Part shown: one piece after another, positions 13,856-21,473 of the stretch | Numbering within the stretch: the first letter of the stretch is position 1 | Layout of the letters: each line of letters opens with the position of its first letter | Source: Azonexaceae bacterium | Lineage (GTDB): Bacteria > Pseudomonadota > Gammaproteobacteria > Burkholderiales > Rhodocyclaceae | NCBI GenBank assembly: GCA_009469665.1 | Contig: SSTB01000292.1 | Span: 1-23,470, forward strand | Direction of reading: 5' to 3' | Length of the DNA: 23,470 nucleotides | The notes under the pieces: generated by a model | Seen by the model: only the letters and a program-made list of their open reading frames with translations | Databases searched by the model: none | What the model was told of the DNA's origin: nothing | Position numbers and translations under genes: made by a program

Positions 13856-16552
13856 ATGCCATCCCACCCCGTCGTCGCCTGGCATACCCTTTCGACCGAA
13901 GCGGTCGCCGAGGCGCTGGCGACTGACGTCAAGCGGGGCCTGACCGGCGCAGAGGCCGCGCGGCGGCTCGCCCTCCACGGCACCAACCGTCTCGCCCAAA
14001 AGCCGCCGCGCCCGGTTTGGCTGAAGTTTCTCGACCAGTTCAGGAGTCTGCTGGTTCTCATCCTGCTCTGTGCCGCCGTGCTGGCCGGGATGATCGGCGA
14101 TCTCACGGATGCAGCTGTGATCGCCTTTGTCGTGCTCCTCAACGCATGTCTGGGTTTTCTTCAGGAACACCGCGCAGAAGCTGCACTGGCCGCCTTGAAA
14201 AACATGCTAGCCCCGACGGCGCGGGTCCGGCGCGAAGGCGCAGTTGGCCTGATCGAAGCCGCCGCCCTCGTACCCGGTGACATTCTCCTGCTGGAGGCCG
14301 GCGACCGCGTTCCCGCCGACGCGCGCGTCCTGTCCGCCCACAGCGTCGAAGTGGCGGAAGCCGCGCTCACTGGCGAGTCCCAAGCGGTTGCGAAGCTGCC
14401 CGACCCGGTCGGGGAAAAATCGGCGCTAGCGGAACGGCACGACATGGTATTCATGAATACCATGCTCACCCGGGGCCGGCTCGAGGCCATCGTTACGGCC
14501 ACCGGCATGGGTACCGAAATGGGCCGACTGGCCGGCCTGCTGGCCGAGACGGCCGAGGGAGAGACACCCTTGCAACGGCAACTGGACAGCCTGGGAAAAC
14601 GTCTGGCGCTGATTGCCAGCGGCGTCGTCGCCCTGATGTTCCTGATGGGTCTGCTGCGCGGCGACCCATTGCTCCAGACAGCGATGACGGCCATCGCCCT
14701 GGCCGTCGCGGCGATTCCCGAGGGACTGCCCGCCGTGGTGACGGTGACCCTGGCGCTGGGCATGCACCGCATGGCCAGACGCAGCGCCATCGTCAAGAAG
14801 CTCGCGGCCGTGGAGACCCTGGGTTGCACCACGGTGATCTGCACCGACAAGACCGGAACCCTGACCCTCAACCAGATGACGGCCCGCGTCCTATACTGCC
14901 ATGGCCGCCACCACCCGGTGAGTGGCGAAGGCTATGGGGCCGCCGGGGCCATCGAGGGTGACGACGATTTCCGCCATGTCCTGCTGCCGGCAGCGCTGTG
15001 CGTCGACGCCCGCCTTCGGGGCGACCAACTCGTCGGCGACCCCACCGAGGGTGCCCTGCTCGCCCTGGCGGCGAAGGGCGGGCTGGACGCGGAGAGCGCC
15101 CTCGACCATCTGCCCCGCATCGCAGAAATCCCCTTCGATTCCGCCACCAAGTTCATGGCCACCTTCCACCACGAGGGCACGCAGGTGCGCCTCTGCGTCA
15201 AGGGTGCGCCGGACGTACTGCTCGAACGCTCGTCGCGCCATCTCGTCGGCGACCAGGCCCTCGCCCTCGACGACACGGCGCGGGCCGCCTACCTCGCGGA
15301 GAACCAGGCTCTGGCTGCCCAGGCCCTGCGCGTACTGGCCCTGGCAGCGCGGGTGATTCCGGCTGAAGCCTTCGATCCCTCCGGCGATCTGCTGTCCTGG
15401 GTTCAGGATCTGACGCTGCATGCGCTGGTCGGCATCATCGATCCCCCGCGGGCCGAGGCGCGGCAGGCGATCGCCACCTGTGCTGCCGCCGGCATCCAGG
15501 TCAAGATGATCACCGGCGACCACCCCGTCACTGCAGCGGCTATTGCCCACGAACTCGGCCTTTGCGGCGAAACGCGCGAGGGGCGCCATCTCGACGGCCT
15601 CCCCCGCAGCGAGCTTGCCGCGCTGGTAGAAAAATGCGCCGTGTTCGCCCGCGTCGCCCCGGAGCACAAGCTGCACATCGTCCAAGCCCTGCAGGCGAAG
15701 GGGCACGTGGTCGCCATGACCGGCGACGGTGTGAACGACGCCCCGGCGCTGAAAAAAGCCGATATTGGGGTGGCCATGGGCATCACCGGGACAGAAGTGA
15801 CCAAGGAAGCCGCAACCCTGGTGCTCGCCGACGACAATTTCGCCTCCATCGTGCGGGCGGTCGAAGAGGGACGCACCATCTACGACAACATCGTCAAATT
15901 CGTGCGCTTCCAGCTCTCCACCAACATCGGTGCCCTCCTCACCGTCCTGGCTGCACCCTTCCTCGGCTTCGCCACGCCCTTCACGGCCATCCAGATCCTC
16001 TGGGTGAATATCATCATGGACGGGCCGCCGGCCATGACCCTAGGCGTCGAGCCTGCGCGCCCGGGGATCATGTGCGACCGGCCGAGGGCCGCGGACGCCT
16101 CCATCCTTTCCTGGCAGCGCCTGTGGCGCATCGGCCTTTACGGCTTCACCATGGCGGCCGGCACACTTGCCGTGTATGCCTGGGGACTCACGGCGCCCGG
16201 TCAGGCCACCAAGGCGTGCACCCTGGCCTTCACCACCTTCGTCCTGTTCCAGTTTTTCAATATATTCAACGCCCGGGCCGAGTACGGCAGCGCCTTCAAT
16301 CGGCAGTTCTTCGCCAACGGCAAGCTCTGGCTCGCCCTCCTGGCCGTCCTGGGCCTGCAGGCGCTTGCGGTGCATTGGGCACCGGCCCAGGCGGTATTCG
16401 GCACGGTGGACCTCTCCGCCTTCGAATGGAGCGTGAGCATCATGGTGGCCTCGACCACCTTGCTGCTGGAGGAGGGGCGCAAGGGGCTGTTACGCTTGCT
16501 CACCCGCTGCGGAGCGGATTCCCGGGGTGCAGCCGGACGAGGCGGACACTGA
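13856..16552 (+). CDS. P2A-type cation-transporting ATPase, SPCA/PMR1-like (predicted Ca2+ and/or Mn2+ export)
   Basis: This 898-residue protein is a full-length P-type ATPase. Landmarks are an N-terminal cation-ATPase domain (residues 8-70), TGES in the actuator (about 178), IPEGLPA in M4 with Glu289, DKTGT with phosphorylated Asp331, KGAPD in the nucleotide-binding domain, and TGDGVNDAP with Asp624/Asp628. M5 reads FQLSTNIGALL (Asn690, with Ala693 where SERCA has Glu771). M6 reads WVNIIMDGPPAMTLG (Asn718, Asp722). So the single-ion site II is kept and site I is lost, as in PMCA and PMR1. The IIMDGPPA segment resembles the Golgi Ca2+/Mn2+ pump PMR1, where the residue at Met727 is the Gln linked to Mn2+ selectivity. 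Start: ATG after AGGA at 13841. Confidence 0.93.
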   Translation: MPSHPVVAWHTLSTEAVAEALATDVKRGLTGAEAARRLALHGTNRLAQKPPRPVWLKFLDQFRSLLVLILLCAAVLAGMIGDLTDAAVIAFVVLLNACLGFLQEHRAEAALAALKNMLAPTARVRREGAVGLIEAAALVPGDILLLEAGDRVPADARVLSAHSVEVAEAALTGESQAVAKLPDPVGEKSALAERHDMVFMNTMLTRGRLEAIVTATGMGTEMGRLAGLLAETAEGETPLQRQLDSLGKRLALIASGVVALMFLMGLLRGDPLLQTAMTAIALAVAAIPEGLPAVVTVTLALGMHRMARRSAIVKKLAAVETLGCTTVICTDKTGTLTLNQMTARVLYCHGRHHPVSGEGYGAAGAIEGDDDFRHVLLPAALCVDARLRGDQLVGDPTEGALLALAAKGGLDAESALDHLPRIAEIPFDSATKFMATFHHEGTQVRLCVKGAPDVLLERSSRHLVGDQALALDDTARAAYLAENQALAAQALRVLALAARVIPAEAFDPSGDLLSWVQDLTLHALVGIIDPPRAEARQAIATCAAAGIQVKMITGDHPVTAAAIAHELGLCGETREGRHLDGLPRSELAALVEKCAVFARVAPEHKLHIVQALQAKGHVVAMTGDGVNDAPALKKADIGVAMGITGTEVTKEAATLVLADDNFASIVRAVEEGRTIYDNIVKFVRFQLSTNIGALLTVLAAPFLGFATPFTAIQILWVNIIMDGPPAMTLGVEPARPGIMCDRPRAADASILSWQRLWRIGLYGFTMAAGTLAVYAWGLTAPGQATKACTLAFTTFVLFQFFNIFNARAEYGSAFNRQFFANGKLWLALLAVLGLQALAVHWAPAQAVFGTVDLSAFEWSVSIMVASTTLLLEEGRKGLLRLLTRCGADSRGAAGRGGH

Positions 16553-16586
16553 ACTCGTGGGCGCCGCGAAGAGCGTGTCGGGCGCC

Positions 16587-16614
16587 TTGACCTGCGAAGA
16601 TCAGGGTCTATGCT
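16587..16614 (+). promoter_or_regulatory. Candidate sigma-70 promoter with internal dyad for the small downstream gene
   Basis: TTGACC (16587-16592) is separated by 16 bp from TATGCT (16609-16614), 5/6 and 4/6 matches to consensus. GACCTG and CAGGGTC within it form an imperfect dyad between the two boxes. It would give a leader of about 110 nt before the ATG at 16731. The spacer is too short for a MerR-type promoter. The remainder of 16553-16730 shows no gene. Confidence 0.4.
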
Positions 16615-16730
16615 GGAAAGTGCCGGTCACCCACAAAAACACTCAAGACCGGGACAACAAAGACAACGCTCAACCACCCCAGCGGTGGACCCGATGACAA
16701 TCATTCTGGCTGATTGCCAAAGGAGTTGCG

Positions 16731-17003
16731 ATGCTCTCCCTGCAAGACGTACTCGACTATTGCGACCTGGACCAAGGTGAAATCGCTGCGGTTGCGGAGC
16801 ATGAACACATTCCCCTCGCCGTCGCGGCCGAAGTGGGCGAAGCCCTGTTGGCCAGCCCTGAAGGCGTGTTCCGGCTCCACACCATGATCATCGAAAACAT
16901 GGAGCACGCCCTGGAACGAGGCCAGACGGCCCACGCCCAGGAACTCGTGTGCACCTACCGCCACCTACAGCGCACTCACCCGCTTCCGGGTGCGCCGGCC
17001 TGA
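16731..17003 (+). CDS. Small conserved hypothetical protein (90 residues)
   Basis: The protein begins MLSLQDVLDYCDLDQGEIAAVAEHEHIPLAVAAEVGEALL and continues with a helical second half (HTMIIENMEHALERGQTAHAQELVCTYRHLQRTHP). No signal peptide or membrane span is present, and it looks like an all-helical cytosolic protein. I recall similar small proteins in betaproteobacteria, with the same YCDLDxGE and AEHEHIP segments, but no function is known to me. AAGGAG lies 6 bp before the ATG. It is the last gene before the intrinsic terminator and has its own candidate promoter, so it may be expressed separately from the ATPase. Confidence 0.75.
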   Translation: MLSLQDVLDYCDLDQGEIAAVAEHEHIPLAVAAEVGEALLASPEGVFRLHTMIIENMEHALERGQTAHAQELVCTYRHLQRTHPLPGAPA

Positions 17004-17065
17004 ATTTCCGGATGCTTCCACGCTTCCTCCTCTGAGGAACGGCCGGTACCCTGCCCGGCCCCATG

Positions 17066-17092
17066 CCCGACCCCGAGGGGTCGGGTTTTTTT
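17066..17092 (+). terminator. Rho-independent terminator after the small hypothetical gene
   Basis: A perfect 9-bp GC-rich stem CCCGACCCC (17066-17074) and GGGGTCGGG (17077-17085) is followed immediately by seven T (17086-17092). It terminates plus-strand transcription. The last T bases and the following AA are the left target-site repeat of the mobile element. On the minus strand there is no T-run, so it would not serve narL well. Confidence 0.93.
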
Positions 17093-17094
17093 AA

Positions 17095-17328
17095 TCTGGA
17101 AACCTCAGTTGGACGAGCCCGTTGGTGCTTTCGGGCGGGAGTCTGGCGCGAAGCGACGACGCGGCAGGCTGATGCCTGCTAGGAGGAGCGACAAGGCCAG
17201 GCGCCCGCCCGGATGCGCCAGCGGGCTCGTAGCGGTGCCACCCAGTGGGTGAGTGACCACTCGTGGCACGGAGGTCCGGGGCGCAAGGCATTCCGGGACT
17301 CGACAAGCGGTCAACTGAGGTTTCCAGG
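17095..17328. mobile_element. MITE-like element (234 bp), copy 1, with perfect 16-bp terminal inverted repeats and a 5-bp target duplication
   Basis: CTGGAAACCTCAGTTG (17096-17111) and its exact reverse complement CAACTGAGGTTTCCAG (17312-17327) form the termini. TTTAA occurs directly outside both ends (17090-17094 and 17329-17333), one base beyond each repeat. Internal dyads include ACGAGCCCG/CGGGCTCGT (17114-17122, 17222-17230), GCAGGC-TGAT-GCCTGC (17164-17179) and GTGCCAC/GTGGCAC (17235-17241, 17263-17269). No credible protein is encoded; a 71-codon minus-strand frame is low-complexity. A diverged, shorter relative lies at 6987-7112. This is the profile of a non-autonomous element mobilised by a transposase elsewhere. 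The superfamily is not identifiable from the window. Confidence 0.88.
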
Positions 17329-17329
17329 T

Positions 17330-17995
17330 TTAAGCCTTTTCAGCGACGTAACCGTGTTCGACGGCGTAGAGGGCAGCCTGGACCCGGCTGGAGATGTGCA
17401 GTTTCTTGAAGATGTTCTGGATGTGGATCTTTACGGTGCTTTCGGCAAGCTCAAGGGCACGGGCGATTTCCTTGTTGGTATCGCCTCGGGCGAGGCGCCC
17501 CATGATTTCCTTTTCCCGCGGGGAAAGCCGCTCGGGCTCCACCGCCGGTCCCGGTTCGCCGGTACCCCGGGTACGGAAGCCCTGAACCAATTTGGTGGTC
17601 ATCTGGGGCGATATGACCGATTCTCCTCGGGCCACGCGGTGCAGGGCATCCACCAGGGCCTCGGTCTCGATGTTCTTGACCAGATAGCCGGCGGCTCCGT
17701 TCTTCAGGCATTCGAGCAAATCCTCGGTGTCCTCGGAAACCGTGAGCATGAGCACGTGGGTCTCCGGTACCGATTCGCTGATGTAACGGACCGCCTCCCG
17801 CCCCGACATGCCCTTCATGTGCAGGTCCAGGAGGACCACGTCGGGCCGCAAGGTCTGGGCCCGCTTGACGCCTTCCAGACCGTCGGCAACGTCGTCCGCC
17901 ACCTCGAATTCCGGATGGCGCTGGAGCAAGGACTTGATGCCGCGACTGAACAGCACATGGTCGTCCACGATGAGGACACGTATCTTTTTTTCCAT
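17330..17995 (-). CDS. narL: Nitrate/nitrite response regulator NarL
   Basis: The protein is 221 residues from ATG 17995, the usual NarL length. The receiver domain (about 4-120) carries VLIVDDH (Asp11, Asp12), the phosphoacceptor in VVLLDLHMKGMSG (Asp57), MLTVSE and YLVKNIE (conserved Lys). The C-terminal LuxR-type helix-turn-helix (about 155-220) reads LSPREKEIMGRLARGDTNKEIARALELAESTVKIHIQNIFKKL. AAGGAG lies upstream, and the ATG begins 2 bp after the narX stop, so the pair is translationally coupled. The frame extends 33 codons upstream inside narX, but that part has no family similarity. The TAA stop is formed by bases of the TTTAA target repeat of the adjacent mobile element. Confidence 0.94.
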   Translation of the reverse strand: MEKKIRVLIVDDHVLFSRGIKSLLQRHPEFEVADDVADGLEGVKRAQTLRPDVVLLDLHMKGMSGREAVRYISESVPETHVLMLTVSEDTEDLLECLKNGAAGYLVKNIETEALVDALHRVARGESVISPQMTTKLVQGFRTRGTGEPGPAVEPERLSPREKEIMGRLARGDTNKEIARALELAESTVKIHIQNIFKKLHISSRVQAALYAVEHGYVAEKA

Positions 17996-17997
17996 GT

Positions 17998-19971
17998 TTA
18001 CACTCTCTCCTTTGGATTTTCTGCGTTGCCGCTGCGGCGCTCCAGGGTCAGAACCACATGGGTTCCCCCGCCAGGAACCGATTGGACGGCGCACTGGCCG
18101 CCCACCCGCAAGGCCCGTTCCTGCATGATGCTGAGGCCGATGTGCCGGCCGCTTTCGTCGCGCTGCGCAGGGTCGAAGCCGACACCGTCGTCATCGACGG
18201 CGATGACCGTCCCCCGGGGGCTGCGCTCGACCCTCACCCGCACCTGGCCGGCATGGGCGTGCTTGCGGATATTCGACAGGGACTCCTGCACGATGTGCAT
18301 GACCTGCACCTGATCGTCCGGCGGCAAGGGGATGCCGACCCCGGAGGACTCGAAGGCCGTGGCGATGCCGGTCTGGGTCTGGAGGCGATCCAGGGCGGTC
18401 CGGATAGCGGTATCCAGATCCGCCTGGCCGACCCGGGTACGGCAGTGCACCAGCAATTCGCGCACGTCCTCGTAACTTTCGTGGATTCCTTCGCGGATTT
18501 GCTCAACGGTCGCCTGGACCTCGTCCGGGCGCCGACGATCGAGGGATTGTTGCAGAAGCTGCACCTGGATGTTGAGGAAGGCCAGCCCCTGGGCGATGGA
18601 GTCGTGCAGTTCCTGGGCCAGCAGATTGCGCTCCTCGTAGGCCGCCAGTTCCCTTTCCCGCGAACGCAGGCGGCGGTTCTCCACCGCCACCCCCAGGTGC
18701 TGGCCCAGGGTCTCAAGGAGGCAGATCTCCGGCCGCGAAAATTCCCTGGGGGTATCGAAATACAGGTTGTAGATACCCAAGACTCTTTTGTCATTGCTGA
18801 TGGTGAAGGCCGTGGTCGTGGTCAGGCCTTCGCGGATGCAGGTGGACATGGTCAGATTGGCCGGCTTGTCCATGAGATTGACCACCACGGGGCCGGCGCT
18901 GGCCAGGGCTTCGCCGCACACGCATTGATGGCGCGAAAGCGACTGTTCGCACTCGACGAACTCGGCTGAAAGCCCCTCCTGGGCCACCAGGAACAGCTCG
19001 TCGTCGGGACCGGAACAGAGCCGGACCGAAGCGGCCCTCGCCCGGGTCGCCGAGCGCAGGCGCTGGGTGAAGCCCTCGCACAGATCGTCGATGCTGGCCG
19101 GCTCGCTGAGGAAGGCGGTCACTTCGTAGAGAACACCCAGCTCCAGATTGCGCGATTCCAGGCTGCTGGTCTTGGCCGCCACCCGCTCCTCTAGGGTGGC
19201 GTAGAGCTTCTGCAGATGGTCCGCCATGCGGTTGAAGCCCTGGGTGACGACGCCGAATTCGTCCCGGGTTTCCACCGGCAGGCGTACCGAAAAATCATCG
19301 TCGGCCATGCGGCGGATCCCCGCGTAGAGCCGGTCCAGGGGGCGGATGACGAGGACGAAGAAAAAGCGGATGAGCGCCGCCGTGGCGAGCACGGCCAGCA
19401 CGACCAGGGCAATCTGGAAGACCCGCTGGAGATTGGCATTGAAGGTATAAAGACGCTCCATGCGCAGCACGGTAGCGTTGATTTCCGCCACGTAGTCGGT
19501 CACCCAGTCTCCGTAGAGTTCGGCGGCGGCCAGCCGGCCGGCGGCGTCCTGGGCGTTCAGGTAACGCTCGACCAGGGGACGGCCTGTGCTTTGCCAGTTC
19601 CGCCGCACAGCGGAAAGCCCCGCCGCCACGTCGGCATCCCGCGGGGGCGCCATGGGGCGAACCGGGTCGCCGGATTCCAGGTCACGCAGCACCGCATCGA
19701 AGCGTTGCAGTTCTTCCTGCAAGGTCTCCCGGATACCCGGTTTCCCCCCCACGCCCTCGACCATGAGAAGGCCGATGCGATAGGAGCGCATGCGCTGGCT
19801 GCCGGCATCGTTGATCGCCGCCGCGCTGCCTTCGAGCTGCCAGGACACCAGAAGGGTCAGGCCGATGGCGATCACCGCGGCAATGAAGAACAGTACCAGG
19901 AGCGCCGTGATGCGGTTGGCGAGCCGGCTGGGGCTCTCCAGGACCAGGAGGGAATCCGGTGCCTCGCTCAT
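17998..19971 (-). CDS. narX: Nitrate/nitrite sensor histidine kinase NarX
   Basis: The protein is 657 residues from ATG 19971. TM1 is about 20-45. The periplasmic P-box AAINDAGSQRMRSYRIGLLM (51-70) binds nitrate/nitrite in NarX. TM2 is about 184-210, followed by HAMP (about 207-258). A GAF-like central module (about 275-435) is rich in Cys (298, 319, 341, 350, 352, 378, 417), recalling the central Cys cluster of NarX. The HisKA_3 H-box is LAQELHDSIAQGLAF with His456. The ATPase domain has N567 (SLSNIRKHAHA) and DDGVGFD (594-600). The frame extends 35 codons further, but the added sequence is unlike a sensor N-terminus. It lies downstream of a terminator after narI, implying its own promoter in 19972-20117, where no clear FNR site is visible. 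Confidence 0.93.
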   Translation of the reverse strand: MSEAPDSLLVLESPSRLANRITALLVLFFIAAVIAIGLTLLVSWQLEGSAAAINDAGSQRMRSYRIGLLMVEGVGGKPGIRETLQEELQRFDAVLRDLESGDPVRPMAPPRDADVAAGLSAVRRNWQSTGRPLVERYLNAQDAAGRLAAAELYGDWVTDYVAEINATVLRMERLYTFNANLQRVFQIALVVLAVLATAALIRFFFVLVIRPLDRLYAGIRRMADDDFSVRLPVETRDEFGVVTQGFNRMADHLQKLYATLEERVAAKTSSLESRNLELGVLYEVTAFLSEPASIDDLCEGFTQRLRSATRARAASVRLCSGPDDELFLVAQEGLSAEFVECEQSLSRHQCVCGEALASAGPVVVNLMDKPANLTMSTCIREGLTTTTAFTISNDKRVLGIYNLYFDTPREFSRPEICLLETLGQHLGVAVENRRLRSRERELAAYEERNLLAQELHDSIAQGLAFLNIQVQLLQQSLDRRRPDEVQATVEQIREGIHESYEDVRELLVHCRTRVGQADLDTAIRTALDRLQTQTGIATAFESSGVGIPLPPDDQVQVMHIVQESLSNIRKHAHAGQVRVRVERSPRGTVIAVDDDGVGFDPAQRDESGRHIGLSIMQERALRVGGQCAVQSVPGGGTHVVLTLERRSGNAENPKERV

Positions 19972-20117
19972 GGTTTCGGCGCGCTGAGGAAGTGAAGCAA
20001 GGCTGCACGGTCGCCGCGCTGCGCCCCCGCGGGGGACAACGGGCCGCGTGCCCAGATCATCGGGCTGTCCGGCCACGGCCCGTGGGCGTCGGCGCGGAGC
20101 GGCAATTGGGAGGGCCG

Positions 20118-20147
20118 AAGAAAAACCCCCCGCCTGGGGGCGGGGGG
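20118..20147 (-). terminator. Rho-independent terminator of the narGHJI operon
   Basis: Read on the minus strand, a 9-bp stem CCCCCCGCC/GGCGGGGGG (plus 20126-20134 and 20139-20147, four-base loop) is followed by TTTTTCTTC (plus 20117-20125). It lies 55 bp after the narI stop codon. It separates narI from narX, so narXL is either expressed from its own promoter or by readthrough. Confidence 0.88.
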
Positions 20148-20202
20148 AAAGGGAGGTCCACCAGTGCTGAGGAGCACAGCGGGAACTGCTATTACGCCTA
20201 GC

Positions 20203-20895
20203 TCAGGCCCGGCGCTTCATGCGCACGATCTGGTAGGCGCGGCCCAGGTAGTTGATGGGCGCAGTCAGCACGTGAACGAGGCGGGTGAAAGGGAAGAGCA
20301 GGAACACGGTCATGCCCAAGAGCATATGGGCCTTGAACACCGCGTCCACCTCGGCCAGCAATTCAGGCTTGGGGCTCAGGGTGAGGATGCTCTGCACCCA
20401 CTGGGAGAGGAGGATCATGACTTCCGGGTTGTTGTGGTTGGCATGGCCGACCGAAACCGGAATGGTGGACAGGCCCAGGAGCAGGGTGACCATCAGCCAG
20501 GACAGGATGAAGATGTCGGAATAGCGGCTGCCTGCCCGAACCCGCGGGTTGAACATGCGGCGCAGCCAGAGGATGGCGCCGCCGATCAGGCACATGAGGC
20601 CGAAGACGGTGCCAGCGGAGATGGCCAGCCACTGGTGCTGCAGGTCGGACACGCCCATCGCCAGCCAGAGGCTGTGGGGCAGGACGAGGCCGGCGAAGTG
20701 CCCGGCGAAGATCATCAGGATGCCGATGTGGAAGAAGTTGCTGGCCAGCACCATGTTGGCGTTGGACAGGAGCTGGGTGGAATCGGTCTTCCAGGTGTAC
20801 TGCTCGGCGTCGTAGCGAATCCAGCAGCCTACGACGAAGACCGTCAGGGCAATGTACGGATACACCGCGAAGATCAGCTTGTGCAGGAAATCCAT
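20203..20895 (-). CDS. narI: Respiratory nitrate reductase gamma subunit NarI (cytochrome b)
   Basis: The protein is 230 residues with five hydrophobic spans. NarI carries two b haems and passes quinol electrons to NarH. All four haem ligands are present: His56 (NFFHIGIL), His66 (GHFAGL), His190 (FKAHMLLGM) and His208 (RLVHVLTAP). The N-terminus MDFLHKLIFAVYPYIA is also typical. GAGGAG precedes the ATG. It begins 13 bp after the narJ stop in the order narG-narH-narJ-narI and is followed by an intrinsic terminator. Confidence 0.97.
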   Translation of the reverse strand: MDFLHKLIFAVYPYIALTVFVVGCWIRYDAEQYTWKTDSTQLLSNANMVLASNFFHIGILMIFAGHFAGLVLPHSLWLAMGVSDLQHQWLAISAGTVFGLMCLIGGAILWLRRMFNPRVRAGSRYSDIFILSWLMVTLLLGLSTIPVSVGHANHNNPEVMILLSQWVQSILTLSPKPELLAEVDAVFKAHMLLGMTVFLLFPFTRLVHVLTAPINYLGRAYQIVRMKRRA

Positions 20896-20908
20896 GTTCG
20901 TTTTCTCC

Positions 20909-21463
20909 TCAGGCTGCCAGCTTTACCAGCGAGCCATGGTTGTCGATGATGCGGATGAGGGCGGCGTAGGGGCTGCCAGCCTTGTCCAGATTGTCGGCGA
21001 TGACCTTGAGCACCTTGCCGGCGTCGCCCAGGAAGACCTTGGCTTCGTCTTCCCGCAACTGGGAGACGAACTCCAGCAGCAGGGGCAGGTAGTCGGGCAG
21101 TTCGGTTTCCGGATGGGTGAAGCCAAAGGTCTTGAGGTACTCGGTCAGGTCGATGAGGGCCGGACCGCGGGTCTTTTCCTCGCCGAAGAGGTGGTGCGTC
21201 AGGTGCAGGCTGTGTTCGGCCGTGAGGTCGAAGGTCTGCACGTAGCGCGACTGGACATCGGTTTCATCGACGGACAGCAGTTCGTCGATGAAACGCGCGA
21301 TGGCGAGCCGTTCGTCGGGTGAGAAGACCTGGTCCCGGTCGAAGCCAAGGACCAGATCCCGGGCGCCCCCCTCCCCAGCCTCGACGACGGCCTGGCGCAG
21401 CTCCGCCAGGAAGTTGGGGGTCGGGTAGTCGAGGAGCGCCGACAGGAGCTTGAAGACTTGCAT
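20909..21463 (-). CDS. narJ: Nitrate reductase molybdenum-cofactor assembly chaperone NarJ
   Basis: The protein is 184 residues. Signature segments are LLSALLDYPTPNFLAEL, the central YVQTFDLTAEHSLHLTHHLFGE, RGPALIDLTEYLKTFGF and ELPDYLPLLLEFVSQL. NarJ binds the apo-NarG N-terminus, assists Mo-bisMGD insertion and is not part of the mature enzyme. At 184 residues it is shorter than E. coli NarJ but complete through the conserved core. GAGGAG lies 6 bp before the ATG, and it begins 10 bp after the narH stop. Confidence 0.95.
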   Translation of the reverse strand: MQVFKLLSALLDYPTPNFLAELRQAVVEAGEGGARDLVLGFDRDQVFSPDERLAIARFIDELLSVDETDVQSRYVQTFDLTAEHSLHLTHHLFGEEKTRGPALIDLTEYLKTFGFTHPETELPDYLPLLLEFVSQLREDEAKVFLGDAGKVLKVIADNLDKAGSPYAALIRIIDNHGSLVKLAA

Positions 21464-21473
21464 GGGCTGCTCC

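Noticed and set aside
16587..16614. MerR-type metal-responsive promoter
   Set aside because: A dyad lies between the -35 and -10 boxes, but the spacer is 16 bp, not the 19-20 bp typical of MerR-controlled promoters. Only an ordinary promoter is proposed.
17091..17306. 71-codon minus-strand frame inside the 234-bp element
   Set aside because: It starts and ends within a hairpin-rich non-autonomous element, has low-complexity composition and no ribosome site. It is likely a non-coding by-product.
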